Shown here: piece by piece, positions 17,722 to 25,151 of the stretch
How the letters are laid out: the number at the start of each line of letters is the position of its first letter
Position numbering within the stretch: position 1 is the first letter of the stretch
Assembly (NCBI GenBank): GCA_021823325.1
Contig: JAKAOG010000001.1
Span: 124,001 to 188,000 of the forward strand
Length of the DNA: 64,000 bases
Source: an archaeon
GTDB taxonomy: Archaea > Thermoproteota > Nitrososphaeria > Nitrososphaerales > Gagatemarchaeaceae
Direction: 5' to 3'
Program-made: the position numbers and the translations under genes
Notes under the pieces: generated by a model
Told to the model about the DNA's origin: nothing
The model's database searches: none
What the model saw: the letters and a program-made list of their open reading frames with translations, nothing else

Positions 17722-19224
17722 TTGGGCCTTAGCAAGACGCTCATCGGGGAACACGCGGCCGTCGCGAGCGAGCAGCCTCTCGCGTCCATGGCAGGCTACG
17801 ACGCGCTGCGGAAAGGAGGCAACGCGTTCGACGCAGCTGTAGCGACCAGCTTCGCCCTGGCCGTGACCTTCCACCCTGCGGGTGGCGTCGGGGGGGACTT
17901 CTTCGGAATGTTCTACGAGGCGAAGACCGGGAAAGTACACTGCCTGAACTCGAGCGGCTGGGCTCCCTCCGGGCTGACGGAAGAGCTAATCATGGAGAAA
18001 GCAGGCGGGAAAGTCCCGCTCTTCGGCCCCCTGACCTGCGTCGTCCCTGGGTTCGCCGCCGGCGTGTGGGCCATGCACAAGAAGTTCGGTTCCGCGGAGT
18101 TCAGCGACCTGCTCCGGCCCTCGGTCACACTCGCCCACGGCTTTCCTGCGGGACCCAACATCTGCAGGTCCACCGCAGGTGCCTTCGCAGAACTGTCCGA
18201 CGAGGCCAGGAAGGTATTCGCTCCTTCTGGTAAACCGCCCCGTCCGGGGGAGTGGATAAGGCAGGAAGCTCTGGGAAAGGTCATCGCAGGCATAGCCGAG
18301 TCGGGCCCAGGATTCTTCTACTCAGGGTGGCCTGCTGAAAAGATCGCTTCCCATCTCACCTCCATGGGAGTTCCATGCGACCCGAAAGACTTCTCTGATT
18401 TCAAGCCCGAGTGGCCAGCGCCCCTTTCAATCGATTACAAAGGCACGTCCGTCTACGAGGTGCCCCCGAACAGCATGGGGGCCACCAGCCTTCTCATTCT
18501 CAAGCAGCTCCTGAACACCGACCTGTCCTCCATGGGCGCGCTGTCCAAGGAACGAATCACGCACACCATGAAAGCGGCGCTGTACGCCTACGCGCGCCGT
18601 GACGAACTGCTCGGCGACCCGAGGTTCGGCCGGTTCGACATCGACACCTTCATGTCGACAGAAGGCAAAGTCGAGGCACCACATTCACGCGTCCGGTCGG
18701 GGGACACGACCGCTTTCTCGGTAGCAGACTCGGAAGGGAACCTCGTTTCCGGGATCCAGAGCCTCTTCCACCACTACGGGTCCAGGGTGTTCGTCCCTGA
18801 GTGCGGCGTCGCACTGAACAACAGGGCATCCGCTTTCGTCCTCGCGGGTCCAAACAAAGTCGAACCGCGTAAGAGGCCTTTGCACACGTTGTCTTCTCTC
18901 ATCCTCGAACGGGGCGGGCGGCCATGGCTCGCCATCGGAGCGAGCGGCGGCGACTATCGGCCACTGCAGCATGCTCTCTTCGTGACGAACGCGGTGGACT
19001 TCTCCATGCCTGCGGAAGACAACGTCACCCACCAGAGATTCCTCTGGACTGGCGGGCGCAACCTCATTGTCGAGGATGGATACGACGTTCCAGAGGCAGG
19101 TTACAGCATAGAGCGCCTCCCGATGCCGGGTCGTACAGGCGTATGCCAGGCCGTGGAGATGGGCGACCGCTACAGGAAAGCAGTCTGTGACGTGCGCGGC
19201 GACGGGGCTCCCGCGGGATTCTGA
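17722..19224 (+). CDS. ggt: Gamma-glutamyltransferase
   Basis: This 500-residue protein has the GGT start pattern ASEQPLASMAGYDALRKGGNAFDAAVAT and the nucleophile region with Thr in SGDTTAFSVAD, where self-cleavage yields two subunits. A later NNRASAF and PLHTLSS lie near the expected substrate loop. It transfers or hydrolyses gamma-glutamyl groups. I see no signal peptide, so it may be cytoplasmic. The start is TTG 17722, 27 bp after a TTCTTAAAAAAG element. Relatives include cephalosporin acylase-like amidases, so the true substrate is open. Confidence 0.88.
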   Translation: MGLSKTLIGEHAAVASEQPLASMAGYDALRKGGNAFDAAVATSFALAVTFHPAGGVGGDFFGMFYEAKTGKVHCLNSSGWAPSGLTEELIMEKAGGKVPLFGPLTCVVPGFAAGVWAMHKKFGSAEFSDLLRPSVTLAHGFPAGPNICRSTAGAFAELSDEARKVFAPSGKPPRPGEWIRQEALGKVIAGIAESGPGFFYSGWPAEKIASHLTSMGVPCDPKDFSDFKPEWPAPLSIDYKGTSVYEVPPNSMGATSLLILKQLLNTDLSSMGALSKERITHTMKAALYAYARRDELLGDPRFGRFDIDTFMSTEGKVEAPHSRVRSGDTTAFSVADSEGNLVSGIQSLFHHYGSRVFVPECGVALNNRASAFVLAGPNKVEPRKRPLHTLSSLILERGGRPWLAIGASGGDYRPLQHALFVTNAVDFSMPAEDNVTHQRFLWTGGRNLIVEDGYDVPEAGYSIERLPMPGRTGVCQAVEMGDRYRKAVCDVRGDGAPAGF

Positions 19225-19257
19225 GCGAAAGCGGGTTTAGCCAAAAAGAAGGGGTCT

Positions 19258-19275
19258 GAGGGTCTGTTGACCCTC
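19258..19275. terminator. Hairpin between convergent ggt and the surface protein gene
   Basis: GAGGGTC and GACCCTC form a perfect 7-bp stem with a TGTT loop, placed between the two convergent stop codons. It is not followed by a long T-run on either strand, so it may act mainly as a 3'-end stabiliser. Confidence 0.45.
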
Positions 19276-19278
19276 TGA

Positions 19279-20049
19279 CTACGCCGAGCTCGTGCTCGAG
19301 CTACTAGACGTCGTACTGGACGCGCTTGTCGTCGAGGTCTCTGTCGCGGAAGAGCCGTTCTTGGACACGGAGACCAAGAGGACCGGCCTGAGCACACCTC
19401 CCTGGCTGACGTGCACCGACGCCGGGGTGATGCTGATGTTCATATTGGAGCTCCCGCCAGACTGGATCGCGAACTGGACGTGCACCATCAGCTTCCCGTT
19501 GGCGACGACCGTCAGCTGCGTGGACGTACCGTCCGCCCAGAACGCTCTCGCCCCGGTGATGTTCAGGATTATCCCGGTGACGTTGCCTGTAGGCACGCTA
19601 GGTGTCCCTAGCAGCAAGGCAGACCCCTGGTACTTGGTGATGTTGACGTTCGTCCCAATGCTCGACGAGACGTTGTAGACGAACACGTTCGAGAGGTTAC
19701 CCTGGGTGGTACTCGCGGACGAAGTCGCCGAAGTAGACTGGGTAGTGGTGCTCCCGGTGCTTGTTTCCGTTGAGCTTGTGGTTGAGGAGCCCGTTGAAAC
19801 AGACGAGCTCGTGGTTGTGGTGGATGGCCCGTTGGATGAGTACTGCAGTGTGACGCTTGTGACGTTCACGAGCAGGTACTTCATGGTGTTGTTCGCAGCT
19901 GGAGGGTCAGACAGATAGATGCTGAGCGACCCGCTCCCTGGAGCGGCTGTGCCGATGCTTGGAAGATACACGCTGTAAGTATAAGCCGCCAAGCCAGCGA
20001 CTCCCAACAAGACGAGCAACGACAGCGCTACTGCTCTTCGCATTTTCAT
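19279..20049 (-). CDS. Exported Ser/Thr-rich protein with DUF4382-like domain
   Basis: I start at ATG 20049, 27 bp after a TATA-like ATTAAG element; longer frames run through the upstream region without support. The 256-residue product has a short basic N-terminus and one hydrophobic helix, so it is a signal-anchored or secreted protein. Strands such as GSLSIYLSDPP and a central VTSVTLQYSS segment resemble DUF4382. A roughly 45-residue run made almost only of Ser and Thr, plus a similar C-terminal tail, are likely O-glycosylated linkers. NxS/T sites are frequent. The role is unknown, probably at the cell surface. Confidence 0.7.
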   Translation of the reverse strand: MKMRRAVALSLLVLLGVAGLAAYTYSVYLPSIGTAAPGSGSLSIYLSDPPAANNTMKYLLVNVTSVTLQYSSNGPSTTTTSSSVSTGSSTTSSTETSTGSTTTQSTSATSSASTTQGNLSNVFVYNVSSSIGTNVNITKYQGSALLLGTPSVPTGNVTGIILNITGARAFWADGTSTQLTVVANGKLMVHVQFAIQSGGSSNMNISITPASVHVSQGGVLRPVLLVSVSKNGSSATETSTTSASSTTSSSSSTSSA

Positions 20050-20210
20050 GATACCCTGACGACAGGCATGACTTAATCCAATTGTATTGAAAGGAACTGT
20101 GTGCCAGTACAGCGAGCCTCGAACAACGTCATGCGCGGAAATGTAGGAGCTGGGGCGGCTCAACCGGGGCTTATGTGGCGGAACGGGGGCTTCCTCAGGC
20201 TGATTGAAAG

Positions 20211-20300
20211 CGGGCCCGGTGCGATTTGAACGCACGACCTACAGCTCGCTCCACATTCGTGTAGGAGGCTGCCGCGCTGTCCGTACTGCGCTACGGGCCC
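20211..20300 (-). tRNA. tRNA-Arg (CCU) with one intron
   Basis: The acceptor GGGCCCG (20300-20294) pairs with CGGGCCC (20218-20212), with discriminator G and no encoded CCA. The D arm is GCGC/GCGC, and the T arm is GTGCG-TTCAAAT-CGCAC. The anticodon stem is GCAGC/GCTGT and the loop CTCCTA-A gives anticodon CCU. A 15-nt intron (20261-20247) after position 37 forms a canonical bulge-helix-bulge: CTCC pairs with GGAG between 3-nt bulges. A TATA-like GGTAATATCC lies at about 20325-20334. Confidence 0.93.
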
Positions 20301-20341
20301 AGTCACGGCCCGAAAAGAACCAGGATATTACCTGTTCCCGC

Positions 20342-20794
20342 TCATCCCGCGAGGTCGAACTCGATCTCTAGCTCTCTCTTCGAGTTCCTGAACCTTGCCT
20401 TGCCCAGCCTGACCGTGCCTATCTGCGAAGTGCTGTCCACATGGCTCTCGTTGCAGCAGTTGATGTTCCAGTCAGGGATTCTGACGATCCTCAGCAGGGT
20501 TACTTCGGCGGGGACCGGGAAAAGGTCATAGATCGCGTCGCCGAAATGTCCCTCTGCCTCCTTCCTCTCCATCTCGAACTCTAGCACCTCCGCCCCCTCC
20601 GACACCTTGGCGTTGGCGGCCTGCTCCACCCTTCGCAGCTCGTCGTCGGTCGGTTTCCTGTCGTATTGCACCGTCAGCCTCCCATGCCGCCCGGAGACGA
20701 AAACAGACGCGGTCCACTTCGCCCCCAGAACCTTCTGGACCGCCCCCTTGACGACGTGCACCGCGGAATGGGTCCGGTGCTCTTCTTCGCTCAA
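20342..20794 (-). CDS. alaX: AlaX-type alanyl-tRNA editing protein
   Basis: This 150-residue protein is a free-standing relative of the AlaRS editing domain. The zinc-binding motif HRTHSAVHVV (HxxxH) is at the N-terminus, and CCNESHV (CxxxH) near residue 113 completes the site. It would hydrolyse Ser- or Gly-mischarged tRNA-Ala. Its length and lack of the glycine-rich N-terminal domain point to the short AlaX-S form. The TTG start directly follows the upstream TAG stop, so it is translationally coupled to the GGR-like flavoprotein. Confidence 0.88.
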   Translation of the reverse strand: MSEEEHRTHSAVHVVKGAVQKVLGAKWTASVFVSGRHGRLTVQYDRKPTDDELRRVEQAANAKVSEGAEVLEFEMERKEAEGHFGDAIYDLFPVPAEVTLLRIVRIPDWNINCCNESHVDSTSQIGTVRLGKARFRNSKRELEIEFDLAG

Positions 20795-21811
20795 CTAGAG
20801 CCTCGTCACGATCTTGTAGAACTCTGGGAGCCTTGTCTGAAGACCGTAGCGCTCTTCGTTCCCCCTCATGTACAAGTATATCGAGAGCAAAGTCGGGAGC
20901 ATCCTGGCGAAGCTGAACTTGTCTTCCACCTTCGCCTTGATGAACTTGTAGACTTTGGCGTAGACGGCGTAGTGCTCGAGCACCGCGCGCCTGTAGCCTT
21001 CTCTGTCCCCCATGTGGTCGACGAAAAGGTTGACGCACTGCATGCTCGGGATGATCCCCTCCCCGAGCATGGGATACACCGTCCCGATGGACTCGCCCAC
21101 CCCGGTGACTTTCCCGTCGAAGAATGGCTCCATGTATTTCGGCGGCGTGACCCTCACTGGCCTCCCTATCCTCCTGACCACCTCGCAGTGGTACTTCTTG
21201 ACGAACTCGTCGAGCTCGTAGCGATATCTCCCGCGAACGTCTCCGGCGCCTACATGGGCCAGACCGTCTCCCAGCGGGAAGTACCACCAATACCCCGTCA
21301 GTCCGGGGTAAGGTCTGATCACAAAGTCGTCGTATGGCAGCTCTTTTGACTTGACCTGGTATTCTAACGACGGGATCAACAGGTCGTCATTCACCTTCGG
21401 AAGCAACGTCCTATGCATGCCGGTCGCGTCGACCACCGTGTCGAAACCCGCGAGGTTCCCGTTTGCTTCCTTGATCTGCGCTCCCCAGTGCACTTTCTTC
21501 CCCTTCAGCATGTCTTCAGTTAGCCTGTGCTTGTCGTACGTCACCAGACCTCTGAGCGGGATGTTGACCTCCTCGTCGCCGAGGTCCACTATCATGTTCT
21601 TTCCCTTGTGCAGCACGTAGTCTTCGAAGTTGAAGCCTGCCTTCTTTACCAGGTCCGAGATGAACGGCTGGCTCGTCCCCCAGGCGCAAACCGTGTACCA
21701 GTTCTTCTCGCTACGCATCTCGAATGCCTCGGCCTCCACGTCCGACGGGAGGCGGTTGAGAAGATACGCGCCTGCCACGCCAGTTCCGACCACCGCGAGC
21801 CTAGTGACCAT
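20795..21811 (-). CDS. FAD-dependent oxidoreductase of the geranylgeranyl reductase family
   Basis: I start this 338-residue protein at ATG 21811, where the dinucleotide-binding strand VVGTGVAGAYLLNRL begins within ten residues. DATGMHR matches the second conserved FAD segment (DATG), and GYWWYFPLGDGLAHVGAGD matches the YxWxFP...vGxG motif of geranylgeranyl reductases. Such enzymes saturate isoprenoid chains of membrane lipids or quinones. It is shorter than the second GGR at 29326. A VTRLxxVGxG N-terminus and coupling to alaX give no substrate clue. Confidence 0.75.
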   Translation of the reverse strand: MVTRLAVVGTGVAGAYLLNRLPSDVEAEAFEMRSEKNWYTVCAWGTSQPFISDLVKKAGFNFEDYVLHKGKNMIVDLGDEEVNIPLRGLVTYDKHRLTEDMLKGKKVHWGAQIKEANGNLAGFDTVVDATGMHRTLLPKVNDDLLIPSLEYQVKSKELPYDDFVIRPYPGLTGYWWYFPLGDGLAHVGAGDVRGRYRYELDEFVKKYHCEVVRRIGRPVRVTPPKYMEPFFDGKVTGVGESIGTVYPMLGEGIIPSMQCVNLFVDHMGDREGYRRAVLEHYAVYAKVYKFIKAKVEDKFSFARMLPTLLSIYLYMRGNEERYGLQTRLPEFYKIVTRL

Positions 21812-21886
21812 CGACCCTCGTTGTTCCCCAGCAGGTGGCCCTCTTTTTACATGTCGCCCAAGCCACTCCGCTTCACGCAACCCTAA

Positions 21887-21913
21887 TATACGTAGTATAC
21901 GGGATATACGCCG
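21887..21913 (+). promoter_or_regulatory. Three tandem 9-bp repeats (TATACGnnn) in the citrate synthase promoter
   Basis: TATACG occurs at 21887, 21896 and 21905, exactly 9 bp apart. The first copy overlaps the likely TATA element (TAATATA, 21884-21890), and the third ends 9 bp before the ATG at 21919. TATAC-GTA-GTATA also makes an inverted repeat across the first two. A protein bound here would block the preinitiation complex. Evenly spaced short direct repeats are the kind of operator used by several ribbon-helix-helix proteins, and the encoded protein has such a domain. Confidence 0.65.
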
Positions 21914-21918
21914 TAAGC

Positions 21919-23166
21919 ATGTCAAAGTCCAAAGGTAACGACCCAGATTACACCACCGTCAAGGTGTCAAAAGACACCCAGGCGAAACTCGCTTCCTTAG
22001 GCAAGTACGGCGAGACGATGGACCAGATCGTCCAGCGCCTTACGACGCAGGCAAGGGGGCTCGAAGACGTCGTCGCCGGCAAGAGCTCTGTCTGTTTCAT
22101 CGACGGCAGGGAGGGTCGCCTTCTCTATCGTGGGTACGACATAGCGGACCTGGCCGCCCATTCCAGCTACGAGGAGACGACATATCTCCTCTGGAACGGC
22201 CATCTTCCGACGACCATCGAGCTGAAGGCCTTCTCCGAGGAGCTGGCGTCGAAGCGACCCATTCCGAGAGAGGTCGTCTCCATACTCACGACCCTTCCAC
22301 AGAACTGCGACACAATGGACGCCCTCCGCGTGGGGGTGTCGGCCTTGGGCGTCTTTGACGACCCCATGTACACCCAGCAGGAGAAAGCAGAGTCCATTGC
22401 GTCAAAGATCGGAACCGTCGTCGCAGCCATCCACAGGCACAAGCACGATCAGGATATCATCGCCCCAAGGGAAGACCTGTCGTTCGCCTCTAACTTCCTC
22501 TACATGATCACGGGCAAGGTTCCCTCCGAGGCAGACTCCCACCTGATGGACGTCCTCCTCATCCTGCACGCAGACCACGAGTTCAACGCGTCGACTTTCA
22601 CCGCGAGGGTCATTGCCTCGACCCTCTCCGACATTTATTCGGCCGTCACTGGGGCCGTAGGCGCACTGAAGGGACCCCTCCATGGCGGGGCGAACGAGAA
22701 GGTGGTCGAGATGACCTCCGAAATCGGTTCCCCTCAGAAGGTGGACGCCTATGTCAAGGCGAAGCTGGCGAGCAAAGCGAAAATCAACGGGTTCGGACAC
22801 CGAGTGTACAAGACCATGGACCCGAGGGCGAGGATCCTGAAGGACATGGCCGAGCGGTTTGTCCGCACAGAAAAGGAGAAGCAATCCCTTGAAATCATCG
22901 AACGGACTGAGGCGATACTCCTCAAAGAGAAGAACCTCTATCCCAACGTGGACCTCTTTTCGGGACTTACCTTCACACACATCGGGGTCCCGAGCTATCT
23001 CTTCACTCCGGTCTTCGCGGTCGGCCGCTCTCCGGGGTGGCTCGCGCACGTGCTGGAGCAGTACTCCGACAACCGGATAATCAGGCCCATCGCCGACTAC
23101 GTGGGCCCTCAGCTCACCCCATACGTGCCCATCGAGAAGCGCGCCACGTCTGGTGTCGGACGTTGA
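21919..23166 (+). CDS. Citrate synthase with N-terminal ribbon-helix-helix-like extension
   Basis: I start at ATG 21919 (415 residues), 31 bp after the TATA-like element. Residues 11-46 do not belong to citrate synthase: a TTVKVS strand, a helix KDTQAKLASLG, then GETMDQIVQRLTTQAR. This is the strand-helix-helix pattern of archaeal VapB/RHH-type DNA-binding proteins. The synthase begins at GLEDVV, with CFIDGREGRLLYRGYDI, catalytic His in LHGGANE, the second His in GFGHRVYK, and Asp in DLFSG. It condenses acetyl-CoA with oxaloacetate; methylcitrate synthase is an alternative. The stop overlaps the CBS gene. Confidence 0.9.
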   Translation: MSKSKGNDPDYTTVKVSKDTQAKLASLGKYGETMDQIVQRLTTQARGLEDVVAGKSSVCFIDGREGRLLYRGYDIADLAAHSSYEETTYLLWNGHLPTTIELKAFSEELASKRPIPREVVSILTTLPQNCDTMDALRVGVSALGVFDDPMYTQQEKAESIASKIGTVVAAIHRHKHDQDIIAPREDLSFASNFLYMITGKVPSEADSHLMDVLLILHADHEFNASTFTARVIASTLSDIYSAVTGAVGALKGPLHGGANEKVVEMTSEIGSPQKVDAYVKAKLASKAKINGFGHRVYKTMDPRARILKDMAERFVRTEKEKQSLEIIERTEAILLKEKNLYPNVDLFSGLTFTHIGVPSYLFTPVFAVGRSPGWLAHVLEQYSDNRIIRPIADYVGPQLTPYVPIEKRATSGVGR

Positions 23167-23588
23167 GGGTCGAGGCCCTCATCAAGCGCACCCCAGTGAC
23201 CATCAGTCCGAGCGCGACAATCCGTCAGGCGGCCGAGGTCTTCACACGTGAGAAGATCGGCCTGCTGGTGGTCGCCTCTTCAGTGAGCCCGGTCAAGGCC
23301 CAGGCCGTGATATCGGAAAGGGACGTGGTCAGGGCCGTCGCGCGAGGGATGCCGTTGACCGGCCAGCTCGACGCCGTCGCCACGAAGAAGCTGGTAAGCA
23401 TCAAGAGGTCGGACATGCCTTCCAAGGCGATCCGATTCATGATGGACAACGGTATAAGGCACCTCGTGGTAGAGAACGACGACGGGACCCTTTTCGGCGT
23501 GCTTTCCATCCGCGACTTCTTCAGGGAGGGGAAGCTGCTGCAGTCGCTCCTCAAAGACGAAGCCGAAGACGTACATGGGGTAGATTAG
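23163..23588 (+). CDS. Two-CBS-domain protein
   Basis: The 141-residue protein starts at TTG 23163, overlapping the citrate synthase TGA by three bases, so the two are translationally coupled. Each half is a CBS motif: PVTISPSATIRQAAEVFTREKIG then AVISERDVVRAV, and KAIRFMMDNGIRHLVV then GVLSIRDFF. CBS pairs bind adenine nucleotides and report energy state, and some bind CoA or NAD. Its coupling suggests control of citrate synthase or of the nearby complex I, which is inference only. Confidence 0.88.
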   Translation: MRVEALIKRTPVTISPSATIRQAAEVFTREKIGLLVVASSVSPVKAQAVISERDVVRAVARGMPLTGQLDAVATKKLVSIKRSDMPSKAIRFMMDNGIRHLVVENDDGTLFGVLSIRDFFREGKLLQSLLKDEAEDVHGVD

Positions 23589-23685
23589 GCCGGCACGCTT
23601 CCGCGGGCACGTCTGCGCTATCTTCCTTCACATTTCGCGCAGGCAGTAGGTTATCTTAAATAGCGTGAGACGGTCGCTTTTCTGA

Positions 23686-24057
23686 ATGCCACTTTTCGGG
23701 GACATCGGGACAGTGTTCGTCATGGGGCTGGTCGGGATGATGTTCACGACCCCCGTGGTCATTCTACCGCGACTTTTCGCCCCCCGGCGCCCCAACCCCA
23801 TCAAGAACGCGCCCTTCGAGTGCGGGCAGGTACCGCAAGGGGCAGGGAAGATGCACTTCATGATGCAATACTACGCATATCTCCTGATCTTCATCGTGTT
23901 CGACGTGCTGGGGATGTTTCTCTACGCGTGGGCCGCAGCATATCAGCCCATGGCCCTCGGCCTATCTTCTGACTGGATGGTGACACTTTTCATGGCCCTA
24001 CTCTTCGTCCCGATGGGCTTCGCGCTCGTGCTCGCAGGGAAGAGAGAGCTTTGGTAG
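23686..24057 (+). CDS. nuoA: NADH-quinone oxidoreductase subunit A-like protein
   Basis: This 123-residue membrane protein has three helices and the subunit A signature PNPIKNAPFECGQVP between helices one and two, with YYAYLLIFIVFDV in helix two. It anchors the hydrophilic arm of complex I to the membrane arm. ATG 23686 lies 27 bp after TTATCTTAAATAG. NuoB overlaps its end by 7 bp. In archaea of this type the enzyme usually accepts electrons from ferredoxin or F420 rather than NADH. Confidence 0.9.
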   Translation: MPLFGDIGTVFVMGLVGMMFTTPVVILPRLFAPRRPNPIKNAPFECGQVPQGAGKMHFMMQYYAYLLIFIVFDVLGMFLYAWAAAYQPMALGLSSDWMVTLFMALLFVPMGFALVLAGKRELW

Positions 24058-24578
24058 TCGCACAGCAGCAGAAGAGCGGGGCTTTCCAGGTCCTGGTCGG
24101 GAAGATCGACGACGTCCTACAATACGCCATCGGCGACCCCATGAGATACCTTGCCAACTGGGGGAGGCTTTACTCCCTATGGCCGGTCCATCTCGAGACC
24201 GCCTGTTGCTCCGTGGAGATCGGGGCCGCAGCGGGTTCGCGCTTCGACATGGAGAGGTTCGGCGCGCTTGAGGCATTCGGCTCCCTGAGGCAGTGTGACC
24301 TCCTTATCGTCATGGGCACCGTGACCCGCAAGCTTGCTCCCAGGCTAAAGCTAGTCTACGACCAGATGGCGGAGCCCAAATGGGTCATAGCCATGGGTGC
24401 GTGCAGCATAACCGGCGGGCTCTATTTCGACTCATACAACGTGTTGAGAGGTATAGACGACGTCATCCCCGTTGACGTCTACGTCCCCGGGTGCCCGCCG
24501 CGTGCCGAGGCCTTCCTCCAGGGGCTCGTCCTGCTTCAGGAGAAGATCCGCAGAGCTCCGTCGCTCAGCGGCCGGTGA
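24051..24578 (+). CDS. nuoB: NADH-quinone oxidoreductase subunit B (N2 cluster)
   Basis: This 175-residue protein carries the four cysteines of cluster N2: the adjacent pair in ETACCSVE, one in GACSITGG and one in VPGCPPR. DLLIVMGTVT is the usual strand between them. It hands electrons to quinone together with NuoD. TTG start inside the end of nuoA suggests coupling. The short N-terminus and high identity-type motifs leave little doubt about the family. Confidence 0.93.
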   Translation: MVVAQQQKSGAFQVLVGKIDDVLQYAIGDPMRYLANWGRLYSLWPVHLETACCSVEIGAAAGSRFDMERFGALEAFGSLRQCDLLIVMGTVTRKLAPRLKLVYDQMAEPKWVIAMGACSITGGLYFDSYNVLRGIDDVIPVDVYVPGCPPRAEAFLQGLVLLQEKIRRAPSLSGR

Positions 24579-24583
24579 AAGAC

Positions 24584-25147
24584 ATGAGCAACGTGCAGGC
24601 GCCCACTTCGCCGCCCCCATCTAAACCGACGTCTGTCGCTCCACAGGTTGCCACGACCCCGCAGGCTCCCCCCGCCAAGCTCGAGCCTGTGCGAGCGAAG
24701 GCTTTCGCCGCCCAGATCACCTCGGCGTTTCCCGACGTCAAGGTCGACTGGATGAAGGAAAGGAGGCTGAAGGTCTCCACAACCCCTGCGAGGATCGAGG
24801 AGGTCGGGATCTTCGTCAGAGGCACTCTCGGCTTCGACCACATCAGCACAGTGAGCGGTGTCGACTGGATAGCTCGTAACGAGCTCGAAGTGGTCTATTT
24901 CCTAGGCTCTTCCACACCGGGCCAGGAGGACTTCATTGTAGCCCTCTCCGAGCACGTGGCACGGGACAACCCCGTTGTCCCGACCATGGTGGACGTCTGG
25001 AAGGGGGTAGAGTACCACGAAAGAGAGACACACGAGATGTTCGGGATCAACTTCCAGGGGCATCCGAACCAGAGCCATCTTTTCCTCCCCGAGGACTGGA
25101 ACGACCTCCCGCCGCTCCGCAAGGACTACGTTTCACCTGGGAGATGA
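24584..25147 (+). CDS. nuoC: NADH-quinone oxidoreductase subunit C
   Basis: From ATG 24584 the protein has 187 residues. A GTG at 24575 in the same frame overlaps the nuoB stop and is an alternative start. Residues 1-35 are rich in Pro, Ser and Thr and are probably disordered, an unusual extension for this 30-kDa subunit. The family signature YHERETHEMFGINFQGHPN lies near residue 143 and the C-terminus has LPPLRKDY. It packs against NuoD in the hydrophilic arm. Confidence 0.9.
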   Translation: MSNVQAPTSPPPSKPTSVAPQVATTPQAPPAKLEPVRAKAFAAQITSAFPDVKVDWMKERRLKVSTTPARIEEVGIFVRGTLGFDHISTVSGVDWIARNELEVVYFLGSSTPGQEDFIVALSEHVARDNPVVPTMVDVWKGVEYHERETHEMFGINFQGHPNQSHLFLPEDWNDLPPLRKDYVSPGR

Positions 25148-25151
25148 AGAC

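Noticed and set aside
19279-20235. Longer form of the Ser/Thr-rich surface protein
   Set aside because: The added 62 residues run into the tRNA-Arg gene and would hide the signal helix; ATG 20049 places the helix at the N-terminus.
20526-21290. 254-codon minus-strand frame overlapping alaX and the GGR-like gene
   Set aside because: It is a shifted reading across two well-supported genes with an Arg-rich, motif-free product.
21887-21913. CRISPR-like repeat array
   Set aside because: Repeats are 6 bp with 3-bp spacers, far too short; they fit an operator. No CRISPR array or cas gene was seen anywhere in the window.
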